DNA of 64,000 nucleotides from Halosimplex halophilum (GTDB taxonomy: Archaea; Halobacteriota; Halobacteria; Halobacteriales; Haloarculaceae): positions 1,426,001 through 1,490,000 of the forward strand of contig NZ_ML214297.1 of NCBI RefSeq assembly GCF_004698125.1. The letters run 5' to 3'. The notes under the pieces are model-generated. The model was not told where the DNA came from, ran no database searches, and saw only the letters and a program-made list of their open reading frames with translations. Numbering within the stretch: position 1 is the first letter of the stretch; every line of letters starts with the position of its first letter. Position numbers and translations under genes: made by a program. Of the stretch, positions 1 through 8,007 are shown one piece after another.

Positions 1-985
1 GGACGCCGAGGGCGACGACGGGCTCGACGGCCGCCGCCCAGGCCGGCGTCGCGACGAGGCCGTCGTAGGTCGTCACCCACAGCAGGGCGACGACGAAGGC
101 GACCTCGCCGGGCCGGTCCGGGAGGGGATCCTCCGTCAGCGCCGTCCCGGGCAACCGGACGGCGAGCGAGCCGTCGGCGTCGCGCTGGAGCGGTGCGACG
201 CGTCCGTACGCGGCGAAGACACTACTGATCGGGTCGACGCGGTCGAACCACGACTCACCGACGAGCAGCGACCCGGCGACGGTCGCCAGCGTGTACGCCA
301 CCACGACGCCCGCGAGCAGTCGCGAGTTCTCGCCGACCGGGCTGACGACCTCCAGCCAGACCAGCGCGAGTAGCCCGCCGACCGCCGGCCAGCGGCCCCA
401 CGAGGCCGGGAGCGAGACGCCGCCGACGACGGAGCCGTCGGTATCGTCTCCCTCGTCGGCGTCACCGCCGCGCTCGTCGGGGCTGGCGCGGACCCACCGG
501 GCCGCCGCGAGCGGCGCGCGCCAGGGGTTCAGCGCGGGCCAGGTGTTCCCGACGAGGTAGGTCGTCGCCGTGTAGCCCGCCCACCAGCCGACCCACACCA
601 CGAGGAGCGCGAAGTTCCGGACGCCCTCGCGCGGGCCGACGAACCCGGTCGCCACCACCAGGAGGAGCACGCCCACCGAGAGCGCGCGGGCGAACGGGAC
701 GACCGTCCGACGGATCCGGGCGGGCGCCGGGAGGGCGAGACGCCACCAGTTCACCCCGCGCATCGCGTCGTGGTCCGTGAGCAGCGTCGTGAACAGGAAG
801 GAGCCACCGACGACGACACCGCCCGTGAGAATGGTCAGCCACGTCGGCACCGTCGCCGAGGCGACCGACCCGCCCAGCGACCCCGAGTGGGCGGCCGCGC
901 GCCCGGCGACGGCCGCGAGCGCGAGCGCGGCCGCGACGAACTGCCCGAGCCGTCGCCCGCGCCGACCCGGTCCGGTCCCCGTCAT
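1..985 (-). CDS. Polytopic membrane protein, C-terminal part outside the window
   Basis: The reading frame opens with ATG at 985 and stays open to the left edge, so about 328 N-terminal residues are present and the C-terminus is missing. The sequence shows a cleavable-looking or anchoring first hydrophobic stretch ending in AAAHSG, then several hydrophobic segments separated by short charged loops, e.g. around TWLTILTGGVVVGG and LLVVWVGWWAGYTATTYLVG, followed by an NPW motif and an acidic loop. Composition and motif order recall integral membrane proteins of haloarchaea that carry an 'AHxG' start; some relatives are labelled fenitrothion hydrolase in databases, a label I do not trust here. 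Function unknown. It is divergent from the small membrane protein that starts at 1111. Confidence 0.75.
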   Translation of the reverse strand, partial: MTGTGPGRRGRRLGQFVAAALALAAVAGRAAAHSGSLGGSVASATVPTWLTILTGGVVVGGSFLFTTLLTDHDAMRGVNWWRLALPAPARIRRTVVPFARALSVGVLLLVVATGFVGPREGVRNFALLVVWVGWWAGYTATTYLVGNTWPALNPWRAPLAAARWVRASPDERGGDADEGDDTDGSVVGGVSLPASWGRWPAVGGLLALVWLEVVSPVGENSRLLAGVVVAYTLATVAGSLLVGESWFDRVDPISSVFAAYGRVAPLQRDADGSLAVRLPGTALTEDPLPDRPGEVAFVVALLWVTTYDGLVATPAWAAAVEPVVALGV

Positions 986-1110
986 GCGTTGGCCACCCTT
1001 CCGACCGGAGCCTGTTAACTGCTCGCTCGTCCCGCCGGTTCGTCCCGCCGGACGGACGCCGCCGCGCGCGAGAGCGCGTCGCTTTTTGCGGTGGGTACCC
1101 AAGGCCGGGT

Positions 1111-1359
1111 ATGGCCGAGACCGACGAGGGGGGGTACAACCGGAAGCGGGCGGCGCTGGCGGTGTTGCCCTTCCTCCTGCTCGGGGTGGCGGACGTGCTC
1201 CTCCTGCTGGGGTGGGGGATCAACCCGCTGTGGGGCTTCATGATCCTCCCGCCCATCCTCTTCATGAGCGCGCTCGCCTGGATCGCCTTCCGCTCGGGCT
1301 TCGTCGGGGACCGCGTGGTCGACGACGACCCCGCGGTCGCCGAGGTCGACCACGACTGA
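1111..1359 (+). CDS. Small two-helix membrane protein
   Basis: An 82-residue protein with a short charged N-terminus containing NRKR, two long hydrophobic segments (about residues 14-35 and 42-62) and an acidic tail rich in Asp, Glu and Val. The positive-inside pattern suggests both termini on the cytoplasmic side. The codon pattern and acidic tail look native to the genome. I do not recognise a characterised family; proteins of this size and layout are common haloarchaeal hypotheticals. The stop codon overlaps the first base of a large inverted repeat that could end its transcript. Confidence 0.75.
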   Translation: MAETDEGGYNRKRAALAVLPFLLLGVADVLLLLGWGINPLWGFMILPPILFMSALAWIAFRSGFVGDRVVDDDPAVAEVDHD

Positions 1360-1440
1360 TACGGATGATTGCAAGACAGTCCGGGATCGACCGCACGACC
1401 GCGTGCGGTCGACCCGGTAAACGCTTGCAATCATCCGTAT
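1359..1440. repeat. 82-bp nested palindrome (MITE- or REP-like element)
   Basis: ATACGGATGATTGCAAG at 1359-1375 is repeated perfectly as its reverse complement at 1424-1440. Inside lies a second stem: CCGGG pairs with CCCGG and TCGACCGCAC with GTGCGGTCGA, closing a six-base loop GACCGC. In total about 32 base pairs can form a cruciform or RNA hairpin. It contains no ORF. It sits between convergent genes, so it could act as a bidirectional terminator. The long perfect ends also fit a non-autonomous mobile element. No clear target-site duplication is visible. Confidence 0.8.
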
Positions 1441-1637
1441 GACGCCGGCCGGATTCGCCGAGCAGTGGCTTCGTGTCGAGCGACGGCGTCGTGAGCAGCA
1501 CTACATGGCGTAGCCCCACGGCGTCGCGAGCGGCATTCGTGGATAGTCGGACAGCGATTCCACTGGCAAGCGTCGCCACTGGGCGAGCCAGCGTCGTCAC
1601 TACCGGAGCGAGCGTCGCCGGCCGAGGACCGGCCGGG

Positions 1638-1907
1638 TTACGCGAACAGGTCGTCGACGGCGCCGCGCGCGGCCAGGGCGGCGTCGTCGGCGACGCGGTC
1701 GGGGTCGCCCGCGGCGTCGGGCGCGTTGAGGTACACGTCGACCTCCAGGACCCCGTCCTCGAAGGTGACGGTCACGTCGAGGTCGTCGACCGCCGACCGG
1801 TCGAACCGCGAGAAGACGACGGTTTCGGCGGCCTCGGCCGCGGTCTGGACGACCTCCTCGTCCGTCGGGTCGGCGTCCCCGTCGGCCGCCGCGTCGTCGG
1901 TCGGCAT
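1638..1907 (-). CDS. DUF3194 family protein
   Basis: An 89-residue acidic protein with an N-terminal Asp-rich tail, a helix around EEVVQTAAEAAETVVFSR and a beta pattern DLDVTVTFEDGVLEVDVYL. This layout and its position directly behind prefoldin beta match the archaeal DUF3194 family, which keeps this neighbourhood in many archaea. Its ATG follows the prefoldin stop codon with no intervening base, so the two are almost certainly cotranscribed and translationally coupled. The biochemical role of DUF3194 is not known to me; a link to protein folding or translation is inferred only from context. Confidence 0.85.
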   Translation of the reverse strand: MPTDDAAADGDADPTDEEVVQTAAEAAETVVFSRFDRSAVDDLDVTVTFEDGVLEVDVYLNAPDAAGDPDRVADDAALAARGAVDDLFA

Positions 1908-2303
1908 CTACGCGCCGCCGGCACCCGGGCCGCCCATGCCGCCCGGACCGCCCGCGCCGCCGCCCTGGAGCATGTTCTGGAGTTCGGTCTGGAGCTCCTC
2001 GAACTGCTCCTGGACGCGCTCCTCCTGCTTCTCCAGCGTCTCGACGCGCACTTCGAGGCTGTCGACCTTCTCCTCGAGGTCGTCCTGGGCCTCGCCGTAC
2101 TCCGTCTGGACGAGCAGCTCGCCGACGCGGCGGTACATGCCGGCGTCCTCGTCGATGTTCTCGAGCTCCTCGAGGGCCGTCTCGGCCTCCTGGAGCTGGG
2201 TCTCGGCCTGCTGTTTCTGCGCGGCGACCTGCTGGGCCTTCTCCTGTAGGTCCTGCAGTTCCTCGAGCTTCTCCTGTGCTTCAGGCGGCAGATTACCCTG
2301 CAT
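1908..2303 (-). CDS. pfdB: Prefoldin subunit beta
   Basis: A 131-residue protein consisting of two long coiled-coil helices (about residues 8-50 and 75-115) joined by a short beta hairpin region around [20 protein letters not shown], the classic prefoldin beta fold. Six subunits (two alpha, four beta) form the jellyfish-like co-chaperone that captures unfolded proteins and passes them to the thermosome. The tail is a Gly/Ala-rich segment beyond the usual family end, seen in halophiles. An AT-rich box lies about 23 bases upstream of the ATG, suggesting its own, nearly leaderless promoter. DUF3194 follows immediately. Confidence 0.95.
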   Translation of the reverse strand: MQGNLPPEAQEKLEELQDLQEKAQQVAAQKQQAETQLQEAETALEELENIDEDAGMYRRVGELLVQTEYGEAQDDLEEKVDSLEVRVETLEKQEERVQEQFEELQTELQNMLQGGGAGGPGGMGGPGAGGA

Positions 2304-2325
2304 ACCTTGCCGTGCGGGACCCGTG

Positions 2326-2333
2326 GTGAAAAA
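2326..2333 (-). promoter_or_regulatory. Probable TATA box of pfdB
   Basis: On the minus strand an AT-rich GTTTTTCA stretch lies about 23 bases before the pfdB ATG in otherwise GC-rich DNA. This is the spacing expected for a leaderless archaeal transcript, and suggests that pfdB-DUF3194 is transcribed independently of the HTH gene upstream. Confidence 0.4.
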
Positions 2334-2430
2334 CCCCCGCTTTCGAGTCGGGACGGCGAGCGGTCCGGCCGCCGGGCCCGACCGCGGCGCCGTTCGGGTC
2401 CCGACCGTGTCCGTCGCGCCGCCGGACCCG

Positions 2431-2841
2431 TCAGTTGTTGCGGCCGTCGACCTCGGTGACGTGTTCGAGCCACTTCTCGACGGTCGGCTGGCCCCAGTAG
2501 CGGACCGTGTCCGAGCGGTGGTCGTAGTCGACGACGCCCGCCGCGTCGAGCCGCGGGAGGTGCGTCTCCACGAGCTCCGTCGCGAACTCGTCGTGGCTGC
2601 GCCCGCGGGCCTCCCCCAGACCCGAGGGCTCGCTGGCCGCCAGCAGCATCGCCAGTTCGTCCACCGTCGCGGTGCTCACGTCGCCCTCCCGGAAGAACTG
2701 GCAGACCTCGCGGCGCCGCCAGTCCGACAGGGCCTCGAACACCGTGTCGATGAACGGCCGATCCCCCTCCAGGTCCTCGACCGCAGGCTCCGCGCGACCA
2801 CGTCCGTCGTCCGTTGACCCGCTCCGTTCACTCATACCCAT
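2431..2841 (-). CDS. Small HTH regulator, DUF7344-like
   Basis: A 136-residue acidic protein with a helix-turn-helix type core: [20 protein letters not shown] starts the domain, followed by VDELAMLLA and a recognition segment [22 protein letters not shown] with a wing. This is the pattern of the haloarchaeal DUF7344 winged-helix proteins, thought to be transcriptional regulators. An in-frame second Met (codon 3, MSERS) is an equally good start. It lies on the same strand between a Bat-type sensor protein and pfdB. A second protein of this type is at 25598-25993. Its target is unknown. Confidence 0.8.
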   Translation of the reverse strand: MGMSERSGSTDDGRGRAEPAVEDLEGDRPFIDTVFEALSDWRRREVCQFFREGDVSTATVDELAMLLAASEPSGLGEARGRSHDEFATELVETHLPRLDAAGVVDYDHRSDTVRYWGQPTVEKWLEHVTEVDGRNN

Positions 2842-2958
2842 CTACCCTACCGTTGCCCGCTCTCCATCAAGAATATCGGCCCTAGAAGCCTAGGGTACCT
2901 GTTGTCTCGCTCACCTGTTCCGAGAGCCGGACGTTCCCGGCGCGGTGGGCCGGCGGGG

Positions 2959-5634
2959 TCACTGGGAGTCGAACATCGCCTCGAGGACGCGGCGGTGGCC
3001 CTTGCGGAGGTGCTGGAGGAAGGTGGTCGATGCGATGTCCAGCGAGTCGGCCAGCGTCTCGGAGTCGGCCTCGCGGGGCCACTCGTAGTAGCCGTTGTAG
3101 TAGGCGGTCTTGAGGACCGCGCGCTGGCGGTCGGTCAGCCGGGCGCCGATGTCGCCGTGGCCCGGCCACCAGGGGGCGTCGGTCCGGTGGCGCTCGCGCT
3201 TGGCGGCCAGCTGCACCTCGGGGAACCGGGCGTCCATCGCCTCGGTGACCTGCCGCACGTCGAGATCCGCCGGCGCCTCGACGAGCATGCGGCCGACGCC
3301 GTCCTCGACGACGCCGCGTTTGCCGCGCGCGCCGGCGTCGGCCAGGTACCGGAAGGCGGAGTCGGTCAGCGTCATCTCGAAGTGGGGGCCGTCCTCGCGG
3401 TCGAGTTCGCGGATCTCCTCGAGGTTGGACAGCTCCCGGGCGGCCGCCGCGCCGACCTCGGGGTCGACGCCCTCGACGGTGAGGTAGTTGACGACGCGGT
3501 CGTCGCCGGTCCGGACGGCGTGGTCGATCTCGAACCGACAGCCGTGTTCGCGGCTGGCCTCGAACAGCGGGAGGTCGCCGTGGACCTCGAACTCCAGTTC
3601 GAGGACGGAGTCCGACTCGACGAGCCGGCGGTACTGGGCGGCCGCGAGCGCGAACCCGACCGCCTCGCCGAGCGTCTCGAAGCCCGCCAGCTCCCGCTTG
3701 CTGAAGGCGTTCGGGCGGGCGGCGTACACCGCCAGCAGGCCGTGGGTCGTCGCCCCGTGGGTCAGCGGCACCGCGACCATCGACCCGAACCCGTTCTCGA
3801 CGGCGGCCGTCCGCCAGGGCTCGAAGACCGGGTCGCTCGCGATGTCGTGGACGACCTGCACCTCGCCGGTGCGGTAGGCCTCGGCGGCCGGGCCGCCGCC
3901 CCGCTCGCCCGCCCCGACCGTGACCGTGATCTCCTCGAGGTAGTCGTCGGCGATCCCGGCACAACACTCCGGCCGCAGCTCCCGCTCGGAGGCCTCGCGC
4001 CCGCCGATCCAGGCGAACTCGTAGTACTCCGACTCGGCCAGCCGCTCGCAGACGGTCTCCTTGACGGCCTCGCTGGTCGTCGCCCCCGTCAGCGCGCGCA
4101 CGCTCTCCTGGACGAGCTCCTGGATCTCCGCCAGCGTCTCCAGCTCGCCGCGCTGGCGCTCCAGCTCGGTGATGTCCCGGGCGATGGTGACGGTCCCCTG
4201 CACCTCGCCGTCGGGGCCGCGGTACGGCGCGATCGTCAGCTGGACGACCAGCTCGCCGTCCCCGCCGGCCAGTTCCTCCTCGACGGTCCGGGCCCGGCCG
4301 GACTCCAGGACCGCCCGCCGGTGGTCCTCCATCCGCTCGGCGACCGGGTCGGCGAACACGTCGCCGGTTGTGGCCCCGACGACCGCGTCGCGGTCCATCC
4401 CCAGGTTCCCGAGCATCGCCCTGTTGACGACCTGGTAGCGCCCCTCGGTGTCCTGCATGGCGATGGGGTCGGGGCTGCTGTCGATGACCGCCCGCAGCTC
4501 CTGTTCGCGCGCCTGGATCTCCTCCTCGCGGCGCTCGCGGTCGGTGATGTCGATGGCGACGGCGATGGCGCCCGTGTCCGACGCGTCGTCGCGGCCCTCG
4601 CCGGTCGTCGCCGACTCCGAGAGGGGTTCGAGACACGCCTTGTAGGTCCGGCCGTCGATCGTCGCCGTCTCGACGGTCGTCTCCCCGTCGAGCGCCCGCC
4701 GGAACCCATCGACCAGGTCCGGGCAGACGGGTTCGAACGCCTCGACCGGTTCGCCGAGGAACTCCTCGCGGTCGCAGACCAGCGCGTCGAAGTCCAGCCC
4801 CTGACAGTGGTCGACCCGCCCGTCCCCGTCGACGACGACCATCATCACCGGCAGGTCCGCCATGATGGTGCCGAGCCGCTCGCGGTTGGCCGCCAGCGCC
4901 TCCCGGCGGCGCTCGCGCTCGGTCACGTCTCGGACGACGTTGACGACCGCCACCACCTCGCCGCCGCGCTCGATCGGCGTCATGCGGTTCTCGACGACGC
5001 CCGTCCCGCCGTCGAGCCGGACCTCCGAGGTGACCGTCCGGCTCTCGGCCCCGCCCGCGAACAGCGCGCGCAGCGCGCGCATCCCCTCGTGGAAGATCTC
5101 GCCGTCGATGATCCCGAGCTCGCGCAGGCAGTCCACGTCCCGGCCCTCGACGCGCTCGGTCGGGACGCCCGTGAACCGGGTGAACCCGTCGCTGGCCGCC
5201 CGGATCGTGTGCGAGCGGTCGACCACGTACACCGCGTCGGCGGCTGCGTCGACGCTGGCCTCGTAGAGCGCCCGCTCGGTCTCGAAGGGGTCGGTCGGCT
5301 CGGCGAACGTCACGACCGCGACCGTGACGCCCCCCTCGCGCTCGACCGGCCGGACGGCGACGGTGACCTCCCGGCCGGTCCCGTCGACGACGCCGTTCCC
5401 GATGGTGCGCTCGCCGGTCTCGACGGCCCGTTCCAGCGGGTCGCTCGGGCAGTCGACGACCTCGCCGACCGACGACTCCCGCGGGTCCGCCTCGACCCGT
5501 TCGGCGAACGGGCCGTTCCAGACGCGGATCGCGCCGTCCGGACCGCAGACGACCGCCGGGTCGTCGACCGCGTCCAGCAACTCGTCGACGAGGGGGTCGT
5601 CCGCCGCCCCGCGACCCTCGACCCGCTCGCTCAC
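2959..5634 (-). CDS. Multi-PAS, GAF, Bat-type HTH sensor-regulator
   Basis: About 891 residues. Reading from the N-terminus there are four PAS-like units: LLDAVDDPAVVCGPDG, then AAADAVYVVDRSHT, LPVMMVVVDGDGRV and SSPDPIAMQDTEGRY. A GAF-like domain follows (about 505-665), then a BAT-type domain, and finally an HTH_10 domain in the last 59 residues beginning LTDRQRAVLKTAYYNGYYEW. No histidine kinase or receiver domain is present, so it is a one-component cytoplasmic sensor and DNA-binding protein of the bacterio-opsin activator class. I chose the GTG at 5634 because a GGAGGGGGG Shine-Dalgarno-like run lies just before it; an upstream GTG at 5649 would overlap that run. Targets are not evident. 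Confidence 0.88.
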   Translation of the reverse strand: MSERVEGRGAADDPLVDELLDAVDDPAVVCGPDGAIRVWNGPFAERVEADPRESSVGEVVDCPSDPLERAVETGERTIGNGVVDGTGREVTVAVRPVEREGGVTVAVVTFAEPTDPFETERALYEASVDAAADAVYVVDRSHTIRAASDGFTRFTGVPTERVEGRDVDCLRELGIIDGEIFHEGMRALRALFAGGAESRTVTSEVRLDGGTGVVENRMTPIERGGEVVAVVNVVRDVTERERRREALAANRERLGTIMADLPVMMVVVDGDGRVDHCQGLDFDALVCDREEFLGEPVEAFEPVCPDLVDGFRRALDGETTVETATIDGRTYKACLEPLSESATTGEGRDDASDTGAIAVAIDITDRERREEEIQAREQELRAVIDSSPDPIAMQDTEGRYQVVNRAMLGNLGMDRDAVVGATTGDVFADPVAERMEDHRRAVLESGRARTVEEELAGGDGELVVQLTIAPYRGPDGEVQGTVTIARDITELERQRGELETLAEIQELVQESVRALTGATTSEAVKETVCERLAESEYYEFAWIGGREASERELRPECCAGIADDYLEEITVTVGAGERGGGPAAEAYRTGEVQVVHDIASDPVFEPWRTAAVENGFGSMVAVPLTHGATTHGLLAVYAARPNAFSKRELAGFETLGEAVGFALAAAQYRRLVESDSVLELEFEVHGDLPLFEASREHGCRFEIDHAVRTGDDRVVNYLTVEGVDPEVGAAAARELSNLEEIRELDREDGPHFEMTLTDSAFRYLADAGARGKRGVVEDGVGRMLVEAPADLDVRQVTEAMDARFPEVQLAAKRERHRTDAPWWPGHGDIGARLTDRQRAVLKTAYYNGYYEWPREADSETLADSLDIASTTFLQHLRKGHRRVLEAMFDSQ

Positions 5635-5745
5635 GGACCCCCCTCCCACACGTGGTACCTACCCATGATGGGCGTACGGTACAGCGCCGAGGCTCATAAC
5701 TTGTGGGCCTGGTTCGCGGGAGCGGTAGGTCGGCTCGCCGCTCCG

Positions 5746-5997
5746 TCAGTCCGCCGTCACGGCGGCCCCGCACTCCTCGGCGACGGCGACGAGCGACAGC
5801 CAGGTGTTACAGCCGGCCCGCAACGCGACGAGGTCGGCGGCGCTGACGGTGACGGTCAGCGTCGCGCCGTCGCGCTCCAGCGTCGCGGTCGTGCGGTCGC
5901 CCTCGATGTCGCCGGCCTCGACGGCGACGCTGCGCTCGACGCGGCGCGCGCGCTCGGCGTCCGGATACTCGCAGTCGAAAACGGCCTCGTGGTCCAC
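5746..5997 (-). CDS. pcc1: KEOPS complex subunit Pcc1
   Basis: An 83-residue protein with the beta-alpha-beta pattern of Pcc1: HEAVFDCEYPDAERARRVERSV, then a strand pair and a C-terminal helix with LVALRAGCNTWLSLVAVAEE. Pcc1 is the small dimerising subunit of KEOPS, the complex (Kae1, Bud32, Cgi121, Pcc1) that makes the universal t6A base at position 37 of ANN-decoding tRNAs. It follows rpoP by nine bases on the same strand, a neighbourhood kept in many archaea, so it is likely the third gene of an rpl37ae-rpoP-pcc1 operon. Confidence 0.87.
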   Translation of the reverse strand: MDHEAVFDCEYPDAERARRVERSVAVEAGDIEGDRTTATLERDGATLTVTVSAADLVALRAGCNTWLSLVAVAEECGAAVTAD

Positions 5998-6006
5998 GGC
6001 TCCGCG

Positions 6007-6141
6007 CTACTGTACGTCGACTTCCTTCACGTCGCGGCTGCGCTCCTTCAGGAGCACGCGGTGGCCGCAGTACGGACAGCGGACGCCGCCGTACTCGTCC
6101 AGTTCGACGTCGCGCTTGCAGCGGGAACACTTGTAGCTCAT
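6007..6141 (-). CDS. rpoP: RNA polymerase subunit P
   Basis: A 44-residue zinc-ribbon protein starting MSYKCSRC, with Cys5, Cys8, Cys22 and Cys25 as the four ligands. It corresponds to archaeal RpoP (eukaryotic Rpb12), a small subunit that helps assemble RNA polymerase and open the promoter. The length is normal for the family. Its ATG overlaps the TGA of the L37Ae gene by four bases (ATGA), which implies translational coupling. It is followed by pcc1. Confidence 0.95.
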   Translation of the reverse strand: MSYKCSRCKRDVELDEYGGVRCPYCGHRVLLKERSRDVKEVDVQ

Positions 6142-6416
6142 TCGTCGTCGTCGGCGAGCGCGGCGCGGATCGACCGGGTGACCGTCCGGCCGCCGGGGGT
6201 CGTCGGGCTGTACGCGCCGCCGGTGAAGGTGTGCCCGCAGTAGCCGCACTCCCAGATACCGGTGCCCTGGCGGTCGACGCGGTCCTCGCCGCACTCGGGG
6301 CACTCGTGGTCCTCGTTCATCTCGCTCTCGATCTCGGCGACGCGGCGGCGGGCGACGCGGCCGTACCGCGCGCCGAACCGTCCCGCGCTCCCGGTTCGTC
6401 CCTGCTGTTCGGCCAT
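6138..6416 (-). CDS. rpl37ae: Large-subunit ribosomal protein eL43 (L37Ae)
   Basis: A 92-residue protein with a basic N-terminus ([18 protein letters not shown]) and a zinc ribbon whose ligands are Cys39, Cys42, Cys57 and Cys60, as in archaeal L37Ae. It is a structural component of the 50S subunit. I start it at MAEQQG (6416) because this matches the family N-terminus; upstream in-frame codons are Arg/Gly-rich and unlike halophile proteins. It is the first gene of the rpl37ae-rpoP-pcc1 block. Confidence 0.95.
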   Translation of the reverse strand: MAEQQGRTGSAGRFGARYGRVARRRVAEIESEMNEDHECPECGEDRVDRQGTGIWECGYCGHTFTGGAYSPTTPGGRTVTRSIRAALADDDE

Positions 6417-6609
6417 AGTATCGTACCGTCCGGCAGTGGGCCGTATAAACCCTGCGAGTCGCAGCCGCCCGCACCGCTCGACGCGCCGGCCGCCGCCCGG
6501 TCGCCGACAGCCGCTCGCAGACCGCCCGGCTGCCGGCGGCCACTCGCCCGCCGCCGCGTCACGGCCCGCGAGGGCAACTCGTTTGCCGTCGCCGCGCGAC
6601 GGACTGGAC

Positions 6610-7149
6610 ATGGGATGGACGGTCGAGACCGACACCGTCACGCACTGCCCGACCTGCGGCGCCGAACTCGGCGAACGGGAGACATCCGACGGGACGCGCC
6701 CGTACTGCGCGGCCTGCGACCTGACGGTCTACCGGAACCCGGTCCCGATGGCACGGGCGACGGTCGTCGACGGCGACGAACTGCTGCTGGTCCGGCTGGG
6801 CGTCGGCGAGGACGCCGGCGAGTGGGCGCTGCCCGGCGGCCGGGTCGAACACGGCGAACCGCCCCGCGCCGGCGCCGCGCGCGAACTCGAAGAGGAGACC
6901 GGGCTGTCGGTGGCGCCCGCCGACCTGCAACTGCTCGGCGACGGCTTCCTGGAGTTCGACGCGACGACGATGGTGTCGTTCAACTACGCTGCGCCCGCCG
7001 ACGCGGCGACGGGGACGGTCGCGGCCGCCTCCGACGCCGCCGACGCGCGGTTCGTCTCCCGCGCCGAACTGCGCGAGATCGACGCCCCCTTCCGGGCCTC
7101 CGGCCGCGACCAGCTGCTGGCCGCGTTCGATGCCGTCGGCGACGAGTAG
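6610..7149 (+). CDS. NUDIX hydrolase with N-terminal zinc ribbon
   Basis: A 179-residue protein. Cys13, Cys16, Cys33 and Cys36 form a zinc ribbon, after which a NUDIX domain begins. The NUDIX box spans residues 77-99 and keeps Gly77, Glu83, Arg91-Glu92, Glu95-Glu96 and Gly98, so the Mg2+-binding catalytic helix is intact. Such enzymes cleave nucleoside diphosphate-X compounds; the zinc ribbon resembles that of NudC/NADH pyrophosphatase-like proteins, but the substrate cannot be deduced. The start is ATG at 6610, divergent from rpl37ae. Confidence 0.9.
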   Translation: MGWTVETDTVTHCPTCGAELGERETSDGTRPYCAACDLTVYRNPVPMARATVVDGDELLLVRLGVGEDAGEWALPGGRVEHGEPPRAGAARELEEETGLSVAPADLQLLGDGFLEFDATTMVSFNYAAPADAATGTVAAASDAADARFVSRAELREIDAPFRASGRDQLLAAFDAVGDE

Positions 7150-7185
7150 AACGCTCCGGGTGCTCGCCCGCGAGATCGGTGTCGG

Positions 7186-7911
7186 TCAGTCCTGCAGGTC
7201 GGCCTCGCGCAGCGCCTCGTTGAGGTCCTCCCGGACCACTTCGCCGAGCTCGCGCTCGCGGGCCGTCGTGACGACGCGGTTCTCCTGCACCGAGGAGCCG
7301 TCGCGGATGAGCAGCCGGACGTTGCCGTTCTCGCCGGCGCGGGTGGCCTTGGCGCGGACGCCCGACCGCGAGCCCGAGCCGCCGGCGTCGATGGGGCCGG
7401 GGATGATCTTCTTGACGTGGGGGTGGCCGGCGACGGTCCGGATGGCCCGCTTGCCCGCCCGGCCGCCGACGAGCGTCGAGTGCGAGCCGCCGATCTTCTC
7501 GCTCGGCGCCGCGTCGACGACCTCCAGCGGGGCCTCGCCCCGCCGGGCGAGGACAGACTCGACGGGGTCGTCCTCGTCGCCGACGCGGTAGAACTCGTGG
7601 TGCAACTGCCCGCGGACCGCCCGCAGGACCTCCCGGTCGCCCGTCGCGTACACCTCCTCGGGGCGCTTGCGGCGCACCTCGTCGGCGACCAGCCCGGCGA
7701 AGTTGCGCAACTCGACCACCTCGCTCTCGTCGCCGTCCTCGGGCGTCGTGGTCACCTCGCGGACGCCGACGACCTCCTCGTCGACGAGCGTCGTCACGCG
7801 GGCGCGGTCCCGGTCCAGTTCGAGGACGACGGCGTCGGCGTTGTCGGAGCGACAGACCAGGCAGTAGTCGCCCGGCCGCTCCAGCGACGAGCCACAGCGC
7901 CGACACTCCAT
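7186..7911 (-). CDS. DUF2103 protein with N-terminal zinc ribbon
   Basis: A 241-residue acidic protein. It opens with a zinc ribbon (MECRRCGSSL, then DYCLVCRSD), followed by a conserved central block around SEKIGGSHSTLVGGRAGKR and a run ending GHPHVKKIIPGPID. These match the archaeal DUF2103 family, described as predicted metal-binding proteins. The HPHVKK segment contributes histidines that might bind metal. There is no known enzymatic role. It is convergent with the NUDIX gene, with about 36 bases between the stop codons. Confidence 0.8.
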   Translation of the reverse strand: MECRRCGSSLERPGDYCLVCRSDNADAVVLELDRDRARVTTLVDEEVVGVREVTTTPEDGDESEVVELRNFAGLVADEVRRKRPEEVYATGDREVLRAVRGQLHHEFYRVGDEDDPVESVLARRGEAPLEVVDAAPSEKIGGSHSTLVGGRAGKRAIRTVAGHPHVKKIIPGPIDAGGSGSRSGVRAKATRAGENGNVRLLIRDGSSVQENRVVTTARERELGEVVREDLNEALREADLQD

Positions 7912-8007
7912 GTACGGGGATATTCCGGTCGAGCGGCAAAAGGAGCGCGGAACGGGCCGTTCCGTGTGTGTCGGTGACAGCCCACCGCCGACGACCCGGC
8001 GCCTCGT

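Noticed and set aside
1441-1637. A possible small gene between the palindrome and DUF3194
   Set aside because: Both strands give only non-acidic short frames; the sequence has no promoter or ribosome-binding feature.
2902-6243. A 1113-residue plus-strand frame across the sensor gene and the pcc1-rpoP-L37Ae genes
   Set aside because: It runs antisense to the well-supported Bat-type, pcc1, rpoP and rpl37ae genes and its product lacks any domain; it is a high-GC shadow frame.
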